This document shows positions 29,367-39,625 of a stretch of 39,626 nt of DNA, piece after piece. The notes under the pieces were generated by a model. That model had not been told where the DNA came from. It ran no database searches and saw only the letters and a list, made by a program, of their open reading frames with translations. This DNA comes from Minisyncoccota bacterium (lineage in GTDB: Bacteria > Patescibacteriota > Minisyncoccia > JAHIHE01 > JAGLIN01): contig JAGLID010000045.1 of NCBI GenBank assembly GCA_023143145.1, positions 1 through 39,626 on the forward strand, read 5' to 3'. Each line of letters begins with the position of its first letter. Positions within the stretch are counted from its first letter, which is position 1. The position numbers and the translations under genes were made by a program.

Positions 29367-30413
29367 TTGTCATACAAAAGAATTATCAGGCCGATTATAT
29401 TTTATTGGTCAAGAGAAGATCCAGAAAAAGCTCATGAACTTGTAATAAAAATTCTGTATTATATCGGAAAATATAGACTTATTGCATATTTAATTGAAAG
29501 GTTGTTTTTAGTCAAAGACAAACGCCTTGAAGTAGAGCTTTGGGGATTGAAGTTTAGAAATCCAGTTGGTTCAGCGGCCGGATTTGACAAGGATGGTTCT
29601 GCTCGATATGGCATTAAGATATTAGGCTTTGGATTTGCAAGTTTAGGTTCATTTACTCAATATCAGCAAGATGGAAGCGAACGCCCGAGAACTCAACGCA
29701 TTCCAAAAGACGAAGCTATCGTAAACTGTATGGGATTTAATAATCCTGGAGCAGATCAAACAGCTGAAAGACTATCCAAAAAGAGAAAAATAGACATTCC
29801 AATTGGAATCAGCCTAGGCAAGTCTTTGAGAACGCCTCTTGAAAATGCAGTTGAAGAATATCTATATTCTATTCGAAAACTTTATCTTTACGGTGATTTT
29901 TTTATCGTAAACGTGAGTTCTCCAAATACAGAAAATCTCAGAGAACTGCAAAAGAAAGAATATCTAAAAAATATTCTCGTCCGTCTACAAGAAGAAATTA
30001 TAATTCTGAGCAAGGAGCACGAAACAAACAAAAAGCCCTTACTCCTAAAGATTTCACCAGATTTATCGACGGAACAGCTCCATGATATTTTGGATATCTG
30101 TCTAGAATTAGGAATAAGCGGTATAGTGGCTGTTAACACTACAACATCGAGAGAAGGATTGAATGCTCCAGCGAGTGAAAAAGGAGGATTAAGTGGTAAA
30201 CCACTTTGGCCAAAAGCTATTGAGATAGTAAAACAAATTGACAACTATACAAAAGGTGCGGTACCAATTATCGCAGTAGGAGGAATATCCACACCAGAAC
30301 AGGCAAAAGAGATGCTATCAATAAAGAGTGTGAAGCTTATTAAAATCTTTACGGCAGTTGTTTATGAAGGACCATGGATTATAAAAAAAATAAACAAAGG
30401 TCTTCTCAAATAA
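29367..30413 (+). CDS. pyrD: Dihydroorotate dehydrogenase, class 2-like
   Basis: NPVGSAAGFDKDG, NCMGFNNPGAD, NVSSPNTENLRELQ; TTG start with AAAGGAG SD at 29351-29357 (track start 29304). Confidence 0.93.
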   Translation: MSYKRIIRPIIFYWSREDPEKAHELVIKILYYIGKYRLIAYLIERLFLVKDKRLEVELWGLKFRNPVGSAAGFDKDGSARYGIKILGFGFASLGSFTQYQQDGSERPRTQRIPKDEAIVNCMGFNNPGADQTAERLSKKRKIDIPIGISLGKSLRTPLENAVEEYLYSIRKLYLYGDFFIVNVSSPNTENLRELQKKEYLKNILVRLQEEIIILSKEHETNKKPLLLKISPDLSTEQLHDILDICLELGISGIVAVNTTTSREGLNAPASEKGGLSGKPLWPKAIEIVKQIDNYTKGAVPIIAVGGISTPEQAKEMLSIKSVKLIKIFTAVVYEGPWIIKKINKGLLK

Positions 30414-30467
30414 ACATAAATCAATATTTCTCACAGGATTATAACCTGCGGGATTTTTTTATTTAAA

Positions 30468-30493
30468 AAAACTCTCCCAAAAATTAGGAGAGT
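30468..30493 (-). terminator. Terminator after the 30509-30994 gene
   Basis: ACTCTCC-CAAAAATTA-GGAGAGT; T-run follows on minus strand. Confidence 0.75.
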
Positions 30494-30508
30494 GCCCAGT
30501 TGAAATTA

Positions 30509-30994
30509 TTATTTCCCTTCGCCAGGTATATATATCTCTCTAACGAAACTATCACTTATTTTTATCACAGAACCAGACAAAAGCATTGGCCATAACTTTG
30601 CAGGTATTTTTTCTGACAAAATTATATAATGCCTCATCGGTCCGTCAGTATATGGTGACCTCAGATATAGATGTACTACTATGGAATCCGCAGCTCTTTG
30701 AAAATCAAACTTATCTATGATTTCAAAATGTTGAAGGCAAAATGATTCTTTTCTTTCTCGAATTTCTACAATTGGGAGACCAATTATTTGGTAATCTCCA
30801 TCTCTTAATTTTGTTGCGATTTTATGTCGATCTTTTTCAAATTCAATCATTCCAAAAATCGTGAGATAGAAACCTAACAATACTAATGATGCAAATATTA
30901 TGAACATTAGAATTTCCTCTTTTGCACCAAAGTATAATAGTCCAGCAATAGTGGGTAATAGATACCCTACAAAAGTTTTATTATGACTTTCCAA
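30509..30994 (-). CDS. Membrane protein of unknown function
   Basis: TTG start with GGAGGG SD; two N-terminal TMs followed by soluble domain. Confidence 0.7.
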   Translation of the reverse strand: MESHNKTFVGYLLPTIAGLLYFGAKEEILMFIIFASLVLLGFYLTIFGMIEFEKDRHKIATKLRDGDYQIIGLPIVEIRERKESFCLQHFEIIDKFDFQRAADSIVVHLYLRSPYTDGPMRHYIILSEKIPAKLWPMLLSGSVIKISDSFVREIYIPGEGK

Positions 30995-31152
30995 CTTTTT
31001 ATTCCCTCCAGAAATTGCATTGTTAGCAATTTATATATACGACTATAGTATACATAGCCAATAAGACAGCATAATTCATATAATAAATATTGTCAAGTCT
31101 GAGAATCAAATAAATATGCACATTCAACGATCTAAATGTGCACGATTGCTCT

Positions 31153-31282
31153 TTATCTTTTATTTTTTATATATTGATCCACTAATTTTGGATATGCGAG
31201 AATTTCTTGTCTTACCTCCTCCGTTATAAATCTTTCTTTAATATAAATCTCAAGAATTTCCGCGAGGGTTAATAACCTCCAC
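31153..31282 (-). CDS. Candidate small ORF interrupted by a one-base frame offset
   Basis: SD GAAGAGGTGAG and GTG start at 31282; +1 frame encodes LLTLAEILEIYIKERFITEEVRQEILAYPKLVDQYIKNKR*. Confidence 0.35.
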
Positions 31283-31306
31283 TACTCACCTCTTCGAAAA
31301 ATTTGT

Positions 31307-31325
31307 GGCTGAGATAATCTCAGTC
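31307..31325 (-). terminator. Hairpin just after pyrF
   Basis: GGCTGAGA-TAA-TCTCAGTC. Confidence 0.5.
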
Positions 31326-31328
31326 GGT

Positions 31329-32309
31329 TTATTCTAATAATTTTCCCGCGCGTCTTCGTGCTTCGTTCAGTTCATTGTTTGAAAATTCTGCTGATTTTGC
31401 AGATGCTTCTGCATAATCATAAGGGCTGCATTCGAATGAACCTTTCAGATATGCACCGGAAATTCCTCGAGAAGAATTAACAACTCCAAAGCCATCGTTA
31501 TTAATTCCAGTGATGGCTGCATCTGCTCCGCCTCCTTGTCCAGCGCCATATCCCGGTATCAGAAACAAACAATTTTCGCCCATGATTTGACGCATAATAA
31601 CGGCATCTTCAGGATATGTTGCTCCCATCACAACGCCAACATTACTATAACCAAGTTCTCCTTCTGCTCCCTTTCCCCAATCAAGAGCAAGTTTGGCAAG
31701 ACCTTGCCATACTTTAGTGTCATCACGGAGTGTCATCTGCTCAATTTCAGAATTTGGCTTAAAGGATGTCTTATCGACAATAAATATTCCTTTGCCGCAT
31801 TCTTTTATGACTTTCACAAATTCATCTATGCAAGATGATCCGATATAGCCATGAACTGTCATTGCATCTAAATTGAAAGATGGAACTTTTACAACCTTTT
31901 TTTCGTTTCCATCCCATTTTTCCACCACTCCAAGATGTCCGCTTGCGTATGCCTCAGCTGTTGCTCCTCCATCACCGCGCTTAGCGTCTTCAATGACGAT
32001 AAAACCAACTTCTTCGCATATTCTTTTAGTTTCTTCAAATGCCCAAACACCCCAAGCACCATACTTTTCATAAAAAGCCATCTGTAGTTTCGCAAAAGTT
32101 GCAAATGGGACTGTAGACCTTGCTATTGCGGTATTAAAAATAACAAAAGCTCTGGCAATTGGTTCAAATCCCGTTTTATCTTTTGCCTGTTTCCAGCCTT
32201 CTTGAAGTACATGTTCTGGTATATGCTTTAATTGAGGATCAAATCCTACGCATAGGACACTATTTTTTTTAATTATGCCCTTTATTGCTTTATCTGAAAA
32301 AAATTCCAT
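31329..32309 (-). CDS. pyrF: Orotidine-5'-phosphate decarboxylase (type 2)
   Basis: NSVLCVGFDPQ, VIEDAKRGDGGATAEAYA, FLIPGYGAGQGGG; GGAAGGTGAG SD. Confidence 0.93.
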   Translation of the reverse strand: MEFFSDKAIKGIIKKNSVLCVGFDPQLKHIPEHVLQEGWKQAKDKTGFEPIARAFVIFNTAIARSTVPFATFAKLQMAFYEKYGAWGVWAFEETKRICEEVGFIVIEDAKRGDGGATAEAYASGHLGVVEKWDGNEKKVVKVPSFNLDAMTVHGYIGSSCIDEFVKVIKECGKGIFIVDKTSFKPNSEIEQMTLRDDTKVWQGLAKLALDWGKGAEGELGYSNVGVVMGATYPEDAVIMRQIMGENCLFLIPGYGAGQGGGADAAITGINNDGFGVVNSSRGISGAYLKGSFECSPYDYAEASAKSAEFSNNELNEARRRAGKLLE

Positions 32310-32362
32310 AGTTTCTCACCTTCCATTCATTCTATTCCAAGAGAATCCGTCTCTTATCGTTA

Positions 32363-32491
32363 CTAATCCTTTTTACCACAAGAACACTGACCATTTCTAG
32401 CACAATCAACACAATGTACTTCTTTCCCAAAAAGAACATTTAATTGATTAAAGCCAGAAACTTCCTCTTCAAATCCTTCTGAATCACACAT
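32363..32491 (-). CDS. Small Cys-rich protein, 42 aa: MCDSEGFEEEVSGFNQLNVLFGKEVHCVDCARNGQCSCGKKD
   Basis: Very strong SD AAAAGGGAGGTG ending 7 nt before ATG; upstream of pyrF on same strand; below ORF-track cutoff. Confidence 0.6.
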   Translation of the reverse strand: MCDSEGFEEEVSGFNQLNVLFGKEVHCVDCARNGQCSCGKKD

Positions 32492-32581
32492 ATATTTTCA
32501 CCTCCCTTTTATTTTATTTTCAATGATCAAACCTCTCTTTGTAAGATTTTAACTCTCCAAATTGTTCAATCCTAAACAAAA

Positions 32582-32623
32582 AATAACAGTAAACGTTGGT
32601 TATGTCAACAATTTACTGTTATT
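32582..32623 (-). terminator. Terminator after clpP
   Basis: AATAACAGTAAA..GTTG..CAAC..TTTACTGTTATT, minus-strand T-run (TTTTTTG). Confidence 0.8.
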
Positions 32624-32705
32624 GTATATCTTGAAAATAAATTAAGTTTCCAACGCATATACTAAGTATCCTCGTAAGCATCGAAACTTGGATATTATAT
32701 CATTT

Positions 32706-33281
32706 TTATTTCACAATCTTATCAACAATTCCATACTTCTTAGCTTCTTCGGCATTCATATAGTAATCACGATCAGAATCTTTTTCAATTTTATCAAGCG
32801 ACTGTCCAGTATTCTTTACTAAAATTTTATTCAGCTTTCCCTTAATTTTCAAAATATGACGAGCCGAAATTTCAATATCGCTTGCTTGACCCTCTGCGCC
32901 TCCCATTACTTGATGAATCATTATTTCAGAATTTGGAAGTGTCAATCTTTTCCCTTTAGCTCCCGATGAAAGAAGTAAAGATGCAGCCGAGGCAGCCATT
33001 CCAATGCAAACCGTCGAGACATCACATTTTACATAATTCATTGTGTCATAAATCGCCAAGGCCGAAGTCACAATTCCACCTGTAGAATTTATATAAAGCA
33101 TCACATCGGCTTTTTCATCTTGTTTCTCCAAAAATAAAAGTTGAGCAATGATATTATTTGCTACACTATCATTGATTGGACCACCAAGAAAAACAATCCG
33201 ATCTTTAAGAAGTCGTGAATAAATATCATAAGCTCTCTCACCGTCTGAAGATTTTTCGATTACCGTTGGTATTAGATTCAT
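32706..33281 (-). CDS. clpP: ATP-dependent Clp protease proteolytic subunit
   Basis: [35 protein letters not shown] active Ser, [18 protein letters not shown]. Confidence 0.98.
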   Translation of the reverse strand: MNLIPTVIEKSSDGERAYDIYSRLLKDRIVFLGGPINDSVANNIIAQLLFLEKQDEKADVMLYINSTGGIVTSALAIYDTMNYVKCDVSTVCIGMAASAASLLLSSGAKGKRLTLPNSEIMIHQVMGGAEGQASDIEISARHILKIKGKLNKILVKNTGQSLDKIEKDSDRDYYMNAEEAKKYGIVDKIVK

Positions 33282-33326
33282 ATATTTTATATTAATACTT
33301 AAAATTTAATAACGATAATTTAGATT

Positions 33327-33872
33327 CTACCGTTTCTTACTCTTGCCACTTAAATCCAACATCTCTTTGGTGTTTTTCATTATATTCTTAAACGGTAATC
33401 TTTCTGATAATATTTTCACAAAATTGAACATTATATCAGAATTACAACGCAACCTGAATTTGTGCTTTTTTTTATTTTCAATAAAGATGATATCACCAAA
33501 CATCTGAGCGGTCATATAAGTAATAAGATTTTTAGGTTTTACGTAAAAGCATTCCATTTCAGACCAAGCGACTGTCTTTGTTGTATTGAAAATAAGATTA
33601 TTAATCGTGAATCCATTATTTGTTATTCTGTATCTTTCAACTATTTCATTAATATCTATGTTATATCGACATCTTTTCTGGATATTTATATAGTATTTAG
33701 CCACTAAATATAAAACCACCAATAATAATATTACTACTATCCAAAAATTAATAAAACTTCCCAAGGAAATAAGGACTAACAAAGACAGGAAAAGCAAAGC
33801 ATGAAAATCTCTCTTGATATTAATACATGATTTATGCATATTCCATTCCAATAATATATTTTCACCTTGCAT
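33327..33872 (-). CDS. Two-TM membrane protein, YcxB-like C-terminal domain possible
   Basis: FNTTKTVAWSEMECFYVKPKNLITYMTAQMFGDIIFIENKKKHKFRL. Confidence 0.65.
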   Translation of the reverse strand: MQGENILLEWNMHKSCINIKRDFHALLFLSLLVLISLGSFINFWIVVILLLVVLYLVAKYYINIQKRCRYNIDINEIVERYRITNNGFTINNLIFNTTKTVAWSEMECFYVKPKNLITYMTAQMFGDIIFIENKKKHKFRLRCNSDIMFNFVKILSERLPFKNIMKNTKEMLDLSGKSKKR

Positions 33873-33895
33873 AATATATTTTATTGAATTAAGAT

Positions 33896-35182
33896 TTATT
33901 TTCCGTTCTTTTCAGCGATATTTTCCAAAACTTCAAAAACTTTTTCATTCATCATAATTCCTGCAATGTAATTTTTATACTTTTCTGTATCCATATTTTT
34001 TGTCATTTCTTCCGCATTCGGATAATGTCTTAAAGTTTCATTTACTCTTTCTCGAATCTCGTCTTCCTCAATTTTGATTTCCTCTTTATTAGAAATTTCT
34101 CGCATCACAAGCCCAGTCTTCACTCTTTTCTCAGCCATTTCCCTCCATTCAACTTTTAATTTTTCAACACTCGTATTTACACTAATAAGATAGTCTGCAA
34201 ATTCAATACCAGAATATGTAACATTATTTTCAAATTCCTTGAGCATATTGTCCAACTCAGAATCAATCAAAACATCTGGCAAGTCAATTGTTGATTTCTC
34301 ACTTACTTGGTCAATAAGTTTATTTTTAAGTTCTTCCTTGGCTTTATTTTCATTCTCTGTCATCATTCCATCTTTGATACTTTTCTTAAGACTATCTAAG
34401 TCTTCAAATTTTCCAAGACTTTTAGCAAATTCATCATTCACTTCGTCCAACTCAACCTTTTGAATTATTTTCATCTCAACTTTGAAATCAGCATTTTTTC
34501 CTGCTAACTCTTTTTTATATTCTTCTGGAAAAATTACACTAAATTCTTTGATATCATCCTTACTCATTCCAACGAGATTTTCCTCAAACCCCGGAATGAA
34601 TTTTCCTTCTCCAATAACCAAAGGATGATTTTTACTTTCCCCTCCTTCAATTTTCACACTGCCAACTCTTGTCTCAAAATCAATTTCAACTCGATCTCCC
34701 TTTTCGGCTTTTGTATCTTTTGTGATATATTTTGCTCTTTTCTTTTGAATCATCTCTAATTCTTTTTCAACTCGGCCAGCTTCAATTTCTTTGATTTCAA
34801 TTTTTCCAGAAACTTTTGTATAATCCCCCAACTTCACTTCTGGAAGCACAGAAATTATAATTTTATACTCCAAAGAATTTCCAATCGCTGTTTTTGTGAT
34901 TTCAGCTTTTGGATGACCAATTGGATTCAATTTATTTTTTTCGATAACTTCTAAATATGATTTCTCAATTGCGTCATGTGTTGCTTCTTCAAAAATAGCT
35001 AAATCTCCAATTTGTTTTTTTGCGACATCTTTAGGAACTTTTCCCGCACGAAATCCATCAGCTTTAACATTTTTTGACATTTTATCCAAAGCCTTCTTCA
35101 TATATTTTTCCATTTCTTCAACGGAAATCTCAACACTAATTTCTTTTTGTGATTTTTCTAAATCTTTAATCTCACTTTTCAT
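33896..35182 (-). CDS. tig: Trigger factor
   Basis: GFRAGKVPKDVAKKQIG, PPIase-like middle domain, tig C-terminal domain; near clpP. Confidence 0.96.
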   Translation of the reverse strand: MKSEIKDLEKSQKEISVEISVEEMEKYMKKALDKMSKNVKADGFRAGKVPKDVAKKQIGDLAIFEEATHDAIEKSYLEVIEKNKLNPIGHPKAEITKTAIGNSLEYKIIISVLPEVKLGDYTKVSGKIEIKEIEAGRVEKELEMIQKKRAKYITKDTKAEKGDRVEIDFETRVGSVKIEGGESKNHPLVIGEGKFIPGFEENLVGMSKDDIKEFSVIFPEEYKKELAGKNADFKVEMKIIQKVELDEVNDEFAKSLGKFEDLDSLKKSIKDGMMTENENKAKEELKNKLIDQVSEKSTIDLPDVLIDSELDNMLKEFENNVTYSGIEFADYLISVNTSVEKLKVEWREMAEKRVKTGLVMREISNKEEIKIEEDEIRERVNETLRHYPNAEEMTKNMDTEKYKNYIAGIMMNEKVFEVLENIAEKNGK

Positions 35183-35234
35183 TAATTTTTATTGTTAATG
35201 TATTATTTATTAAATTTCCTCGTTTTCGTTTTTG

Positions 35235-36167
35235 TTATTCTCCTAATTTATTCATCAATGGTGGAACCAATTGTTTTTTTCTAGAAACTACTCCCTTTAG
35301 AGACATTAGACTTTCTCTTATATTGCCTGAAAATACTTTTTCAGCCAATTTCTCTTCTTTGTTTTCAATTACATATAAATCAGAATTATTCTTCACAATA
35401 TCAACTACTGCAAAAAACATATAATCCATTTTTGCCTGACCTTTTTTCTCTATAAGAGATTGAATAATTTTGTCCTTTTGAACATTCACTGTTCCGGGAT
35501 TTGTTGTTTCCCAGACTCCGATTCCAACTTTATATCTACCCATATCAAACTCCTTGTAATCTTTGCTAATTATATCATCCACAGAAATTCCTTTCAAGCT
35601 TGATTTTGCAGCAAATATTTCGCTGACAAATTTTTTCATATCTAGCTTTGCAATCTTATTCAACTCTGAAAATATTTTCTTGTCATCAATAGTGCTTGTT
35701 GGAGAATTAAAGTTAATAGTGTCTGAAATAATACAAGTAATCATCAACTCAGCCGAAGCTTTATCAATCTTGATATTTTTTTCCTTCAAAATTTTATATA
35801 TCACGGATGCTGTACATCCAATTGCTTCAATGCGTGTAAAAATCGGCTTTGATGATTTCAATCCACCCAGATTATGATGGTCGATAATTGCCATCAAATT
35901 ATCCTCCGTTAATCCATCAATAATTTGAGATGGCTCAGTTGTGTCGACAAGAACAACAACTTCATTTATAATTGCTTTTAAAATTCGAGGTTTTTTTATC
36001 TTTAACTTCTCTAGAATATATTTTGTTTCATTATTTATCTCACCCGCCACGACTGGTTCAATTTCAAAACCAAATATTCTTTTTCCAAACCGCGAAACCA
36101 AAAAAGCAGATAAAGCAGAATCTGTATCAGGATTTTTATGACCAATAGAAATAATTTTGTTTTTCAT
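35235..36167 (-). CDS. ppaC: Manganese-dependent inorganic pyrophosphatase (DHH family)
   Basis: IGHKNPDTDSALSAFL, VLVDTTEPSQ, IIDHHNLGG. Confidence 0.92.
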   Translation of the reverse strand: MKNKIISIGHKNPDTDSALSAFLVSRFGKRIFGFEIEPVVAGEINNETKYILEKLKIKKPRILKAIINEVVVLVDTTEPSQIIDGLTEDNLMAIIDHHNLGGLKSSKPIFTRIEAIGCTASVIYKILKEKNIKIDKASAELMITCIISDTINFNSPTSTIDDKKIFSELNKIAKLDMKKFVSEIFAAKSSLKGISVDDIISKDYKEFDMGRYKVGIGVWETTNPGTVNVQKDKIIQSLIEKKGQAKMDYMFFAVVDIVKNNSDLYVIENKEEKLAEKVFSGNIRESLMSLKGVVSRKKQLVPPLMNKLGE

Positions 36168-36213
36168 TTAGTTAAAATTAAATTTTATTTTATAACAAGA
36201 ACACTATAGGAAG

Positions 36214-37518
36214 TTATTTCTTATCTGCCTTTTTATCAATCTTTTTCTTTTTCTTTTTTACTTTAGTTTCTTTTTCAACACCTTCTTCTTTTTCTGATTT
36301 TTCAGTGTCAGTTTCCTTGGAAGTTTCTTCTTTCTTTTCAACCTTTTCTTCGATTTCTTTTTCGTCTTTATCATCTTCTTTTGTGATTTCCTCTACTGCT
36401 ATTTTTTTCTTGTCTTCTAAAATATCAATTTTCCAACCAGTTAATTTTGCGGCTAGACGAACATTTTGTCCTTGCTTTCCAATCGCAAGAGAAAGCTGGT
36501 CTTCTTCAACATAAGCGACAGCATGCATTTTCGCTTCATCAATATCAAGATGCACAACCTTTGCAGGAGACAAAGCATTCTGAATAAATTTACTTGAATT
36601 ATCACTCCACTCTGTAATATCAATTTTTTCACCGCCAAGCTCATTGATAATTGTTTGAATTCTTGAACCTCTCTGACCAACACAAGAACCGACTGGATCT
36701 ATACCATCTTCATTAGAAAATACTGCAACCTTTGTTCTTGAACCAGCTTCACGAGCAATGGACTTTATTTCCACTGTTTTTGAAAATATTTCTGGAACTT
36801 CAAGCTCAAAAAGTTTTTTGATAATTTCCGAATTCGTTCTTGAGAGAACAAGATTTGCTTCTTTTGCTTCTCTATCAATTCTGACAATAAATACTTTTAG
36901 TCTTTGTCCAATATTATATCTCTCTCCAGCAATTTGTTCCACTGGATAAATAATACCCACGGCTTTTCCAATATCTACGAAAACATTTCTTCCTTCAATT
37001 CTCTGAACAACACCGTTAGCAACCTCCCCTTCCTTGTCTTTAAACTCATCAAAAATTGATTCCTTTTCTGCTTCTCTTATTTTTTGAATCATCACTTGTT
37101 TAGCAGTCTGAGCTGCAATTCTTCCAAAATCATCTTTAGGTGGTAATGGAATTTCAATTTCATCATCAATCTCAGGATTTTTCTTATATTCTTTTGCCTC
37201 TTCAATTGTTATATTCTTATCAACACTAAATTTCCTTTTAATAATTCTTTCTCCATTCTCATCTAACTCATCTTCTGTAATCCCATCTTCATTCTCATCA
37301 CTCTCTTCATCTTCATCTGCAACAACTTTGATTTGAAAAACCTCCATGCTCCCAGATATTTCATCAAAATTAACCTTAATTGTTTGACCTTTTTTCCCAT
37401 ACTCTTTTTTATAAGCAGCCGCCAAAGAAGCTTCTACAATCTCAATTGCTTTTTCATTTGAAATCGCCTTTTCTTCACATATCTGCTCAATCGCCGATAC
37501 AAATTGTTTATGTTCCAT
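36214..37518 (-). CDS. nusA: Transcription termination/antitermination factor NusA
   Basis: VGSCVGQRGSRIQTIINELGGEKIDITEWS and LAIGKQGQNVRLAAKLTGWKIDI; Lys/Glu-rich tail. Confidence 0.97.
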   Translation of the reverse strand: MEHKQFVSAIEQICEEKAISNEKAIEIVEASLAAAYKKEYGKKGQTIKVNFDEISGSMEVFQIKVVADEDEESDENEDGITEDELDENGERIIKRKFSVDKNITIEEAKEYKKNPEIDDEIEIPLPPKDDFGRIAAQTAKQVMIQKIREAEKESIFDEFKDKEGEVANGVVQRIEGRNVFVDIGKAVGIIYPVEQIAGERYNIGQRLKVFIVRIDREAKEANLVLSRTNSEIIKKLFELEVPEIFSKTVEIKSIAREAGSRTKVAVFSNEDGIDPVGSCVGQRGSRIQTIINELGGEKIDITEWSDNSSKFIQNALSPAKVVHLDIDEAKMHAVAYVEEDQLSLAIGKQGQNVRLAAKLTGWKIDILEDKKKIAVEEITKEDDKDEKEIEEKVEKKEETSKETDTEKSEKEEGVEKETKVKKKKKKIDKKADKK

Positions 37519-37575
37519 TGTTTTAATTTATTTACTTAAATTATTAAGAGAGTTGCTTGCCTATCTTTTAAAAAA

Positions 37576-37598
37576 ACCTGTCCATTTCTGTGGCAGGT
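37576..37598 (-). terminator. Terminator after ABC-F gene
   Basis: Minus strand ACCTGCCA..TGGACAGGTTTTTTT. Confidence 0.75.
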
Positions 37599-37713
37599 AA
37601 TCAATCGCATCCTCAATATAAATATAGTATAGCAGAAAATATATTCCTGTCAACAACGAAAACAAAACACTCCTAGAACGTTTTTTTTATAACTATAAAT
37701 ATTCAATCAATTT

Positions 37714-39168
37714 TTACAACCCGCCTAAATCCAAAACCTCATCAATTCTAATTTGTTCGATAAATTCTTCCATGTGGCTCACAATAATCATTGTTCCTTC
37801 ATACTTACTCAACGCCTTAGCAATAACTGGAATGTGACGGAAATTAATGTGATTTGTTGGTTCATCAAGAATTAGAAGCCCTGGTTGCATCATTACCAAA
37901 CGAGCAAAACTCAGAAGTCCCTTTTGCCCTTCAGATAAGGCTGAAACTTTATGAGCCATAAGTTCACCAGTTATTAAAAATCCAGCTGCAATAGATCTCA
38001 TCTTCTGAATATCATTTTCTCCAATCATTGCATCAGAGAGAGAATCCATTACGGTTTGATCATAGTCCAAAGTAGAAAAATCTTGACTATAATAACCCAC
38101 ACGAACGCCTTCCAAAATTTTATGATCTAGTGAATTGCCAGAAATCAAGCTTTTCAAAAAAGTACTTTTGCCAACACCATTTGGACCGCTAACTAAAACA
38201 TGAGTATCTTTTCTAAGAGTCAACTCTCTCTCTTTGGTCACTTCCTCACCATTTATCAAAGCTTTCACAGAGCTAATCTCAACAATCTTACCAACAATCT
38301 CTTGAGTCGGAATTGTGAAATCTCTAATTGTCTTGTCTTCTTTTCTAACATCAACTTTACTTTCTTCATCTTCTTCCAATTCTTCTTTCATCTTCTTAGC
38401 GAGTTTTCTCATTTTTCCTCCTTTATGGGCAAAGAAATTTACTTTTTCTTTTCGATCTTGAATATTTCTTTCCAATTGTGCATTTTTCTTTTTTTCTCTT
38501 TCAATCCGATTTTCAATTTCTGTCATTACAGAATAATAATCACCCACGTACTGCTCTGTCTTGTGCGTGAAAACATCAAGATAGATAACTCCATCTGTAA
38601 AACAATTTAAAAAATCAGCATCGTGTGAAATCACAATCACAGTTTTTTCATACATCATTAAAAAATTAATCAGATGCGCAATTCCATCTTCATCAAGATT
38701 ATTTGTTGGCTCATCTAGTAAAAGAATGTCTGGTTTTTGAATCAAGGCAAAGGCCAAAAGTAATCGTGCTTGTTGACCACCAGAAAGATCTTCTACCTTT
38801 TTTTCAATTGGCACATTTAAATTTACTGCATCAAGAACTTTTTTTATTTCACCGGGAGCATTATGCGGAACTTCATCATAAGATTTTTCAAAGTATTTTT
38901 GAACTGAAAATTTTAAATCACTTTTTTCAATTACCTGTTTGGCAATTCCGATTGTGACGCCACCAGTAATTGAAATTTGACCTTTGATTGGTTTCAGCTT
39001 TCCTGTAATCAATTCAAACATGGTACTTTTCCCCGCACCATTTTGTCCCATTAAGGTAATTTTTGACCCGTCACGCACTGAAAAACTAGCCTCCTGATAG
39101 ATAGGTTTCTTGTGTAAATATTCAAACGAGACTTCATCAAATCTCAAAATAACATCACCTTTTGACAT
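37714..39168 (-). CDS. ABC-F family ATPase
   Basis: Two ABC domains, LSGGQQARLLLAFAL and LSEGQKGLLSFARL signatures, no TM; start MSKGDVIL preferred. Confidence 0.94.
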   Translation of the reverse strand: MSKGDVILRFDEVSFEYLHKKPIYQEASFSVRDGSKITLMGQNGAGKSTMFELITGKLKPIKGQISITGGVTIGIAKQVIEKSDLKFSVQKYFEKSYDEVPHNAPGEIKKVLDAVNLNVPIEKKVEDLSGGQQARLLLAFALIQKPDILLLDEPTNNLDEDGIAHLINFLMMYEKTVIVISHDADFLNCFTDGVIYLDVFTHKTEQYVGDYYSVMTEIENRIEREKKKNAQLERNIQDRKEKVNFFAHKGGKMRKLAKKMKEELEEDEESKVDVRKEDKTIRDFTIPTQEIVGKIVEISSVKALINGEEVTKERELTLRKDTHVLVSGPNGVGKSTFLKSLISGNSLDHKILEGVRVGYYSQDFSTLDYDQTVMDSLSDAMIGENDIQKMRSIAAGFLITGELMAHKVSALSEGQKGLLSFARLVMMQPGLLILDEPTNHINFRHIPVIAKALSKYEGTMIIVSHMEEFIEQIRIDEVLDLGGL

Positions 39169-39251
39169 AATTATTATATTTATCAATTACCAAAACATAT
39201 TACCAAAAATTTAGTAAAAAGTAAAGCCTTCAAACAATAATACCTCTGATA

Positions 39252-39288
39252 ATAAAAGAATCTTATTACTTTAATAAGATTCTTTTAT
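39252..39288. terminator. Terminator between FKBP and ABC-F genes
   Basis: Perfect 17-bp stem ATAAAAGAATCTTATTA-CTT-TAATAAGATTCTTTTAT. Confidence 0.85.
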
Positions 39289-39298
39289 GAAATATTTT

Positions 39299-39625
39299 TT
39301 ATTGAATTCCGATTAATTCAATATCAAACATTATAGTAGCATTTGGTGGAATTGCACCAGGAGCCCCAGCTGCTCCATATCCCAACTCAGCTGGAATTGT
39401 GAGCTTTCTTTTTTCTCCAACTTTCATATCTAATGTTCCCTGTTCCCAACCTTGAATAACTTGTCCCGCTCCAATTGTAAATGAAAACGGATCATTTCGA
39501 TCGACGCTTGAATCAAACTTCGAACCATCTTCCAATGTTCCTGTATAGTGAACTGAAATTGTATCGCCTTTTTTTGTCACGACATCTCCAATGCCCTCTT
39601 GTAAAACTTCAATTTTTAATTCCAT
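39299..39625 (-). CDS. FKBP-type peptidyl-prolyl cis-trans isomerase
   Basis: [21 protein letters not shown]-type, [49 protein letters not shown]. Confidence 0.96.
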   Translation of the reverse strand: MELKIEVLQEGIGDVVTKKGDTISVHYTGTLEDGSKFDSSVDRNDPFSFTIGAGQVIQGWEQGTLDMKVGEKRKLTIPAELGYGAAGAPGAIPPNATIMFDIELIGIQ

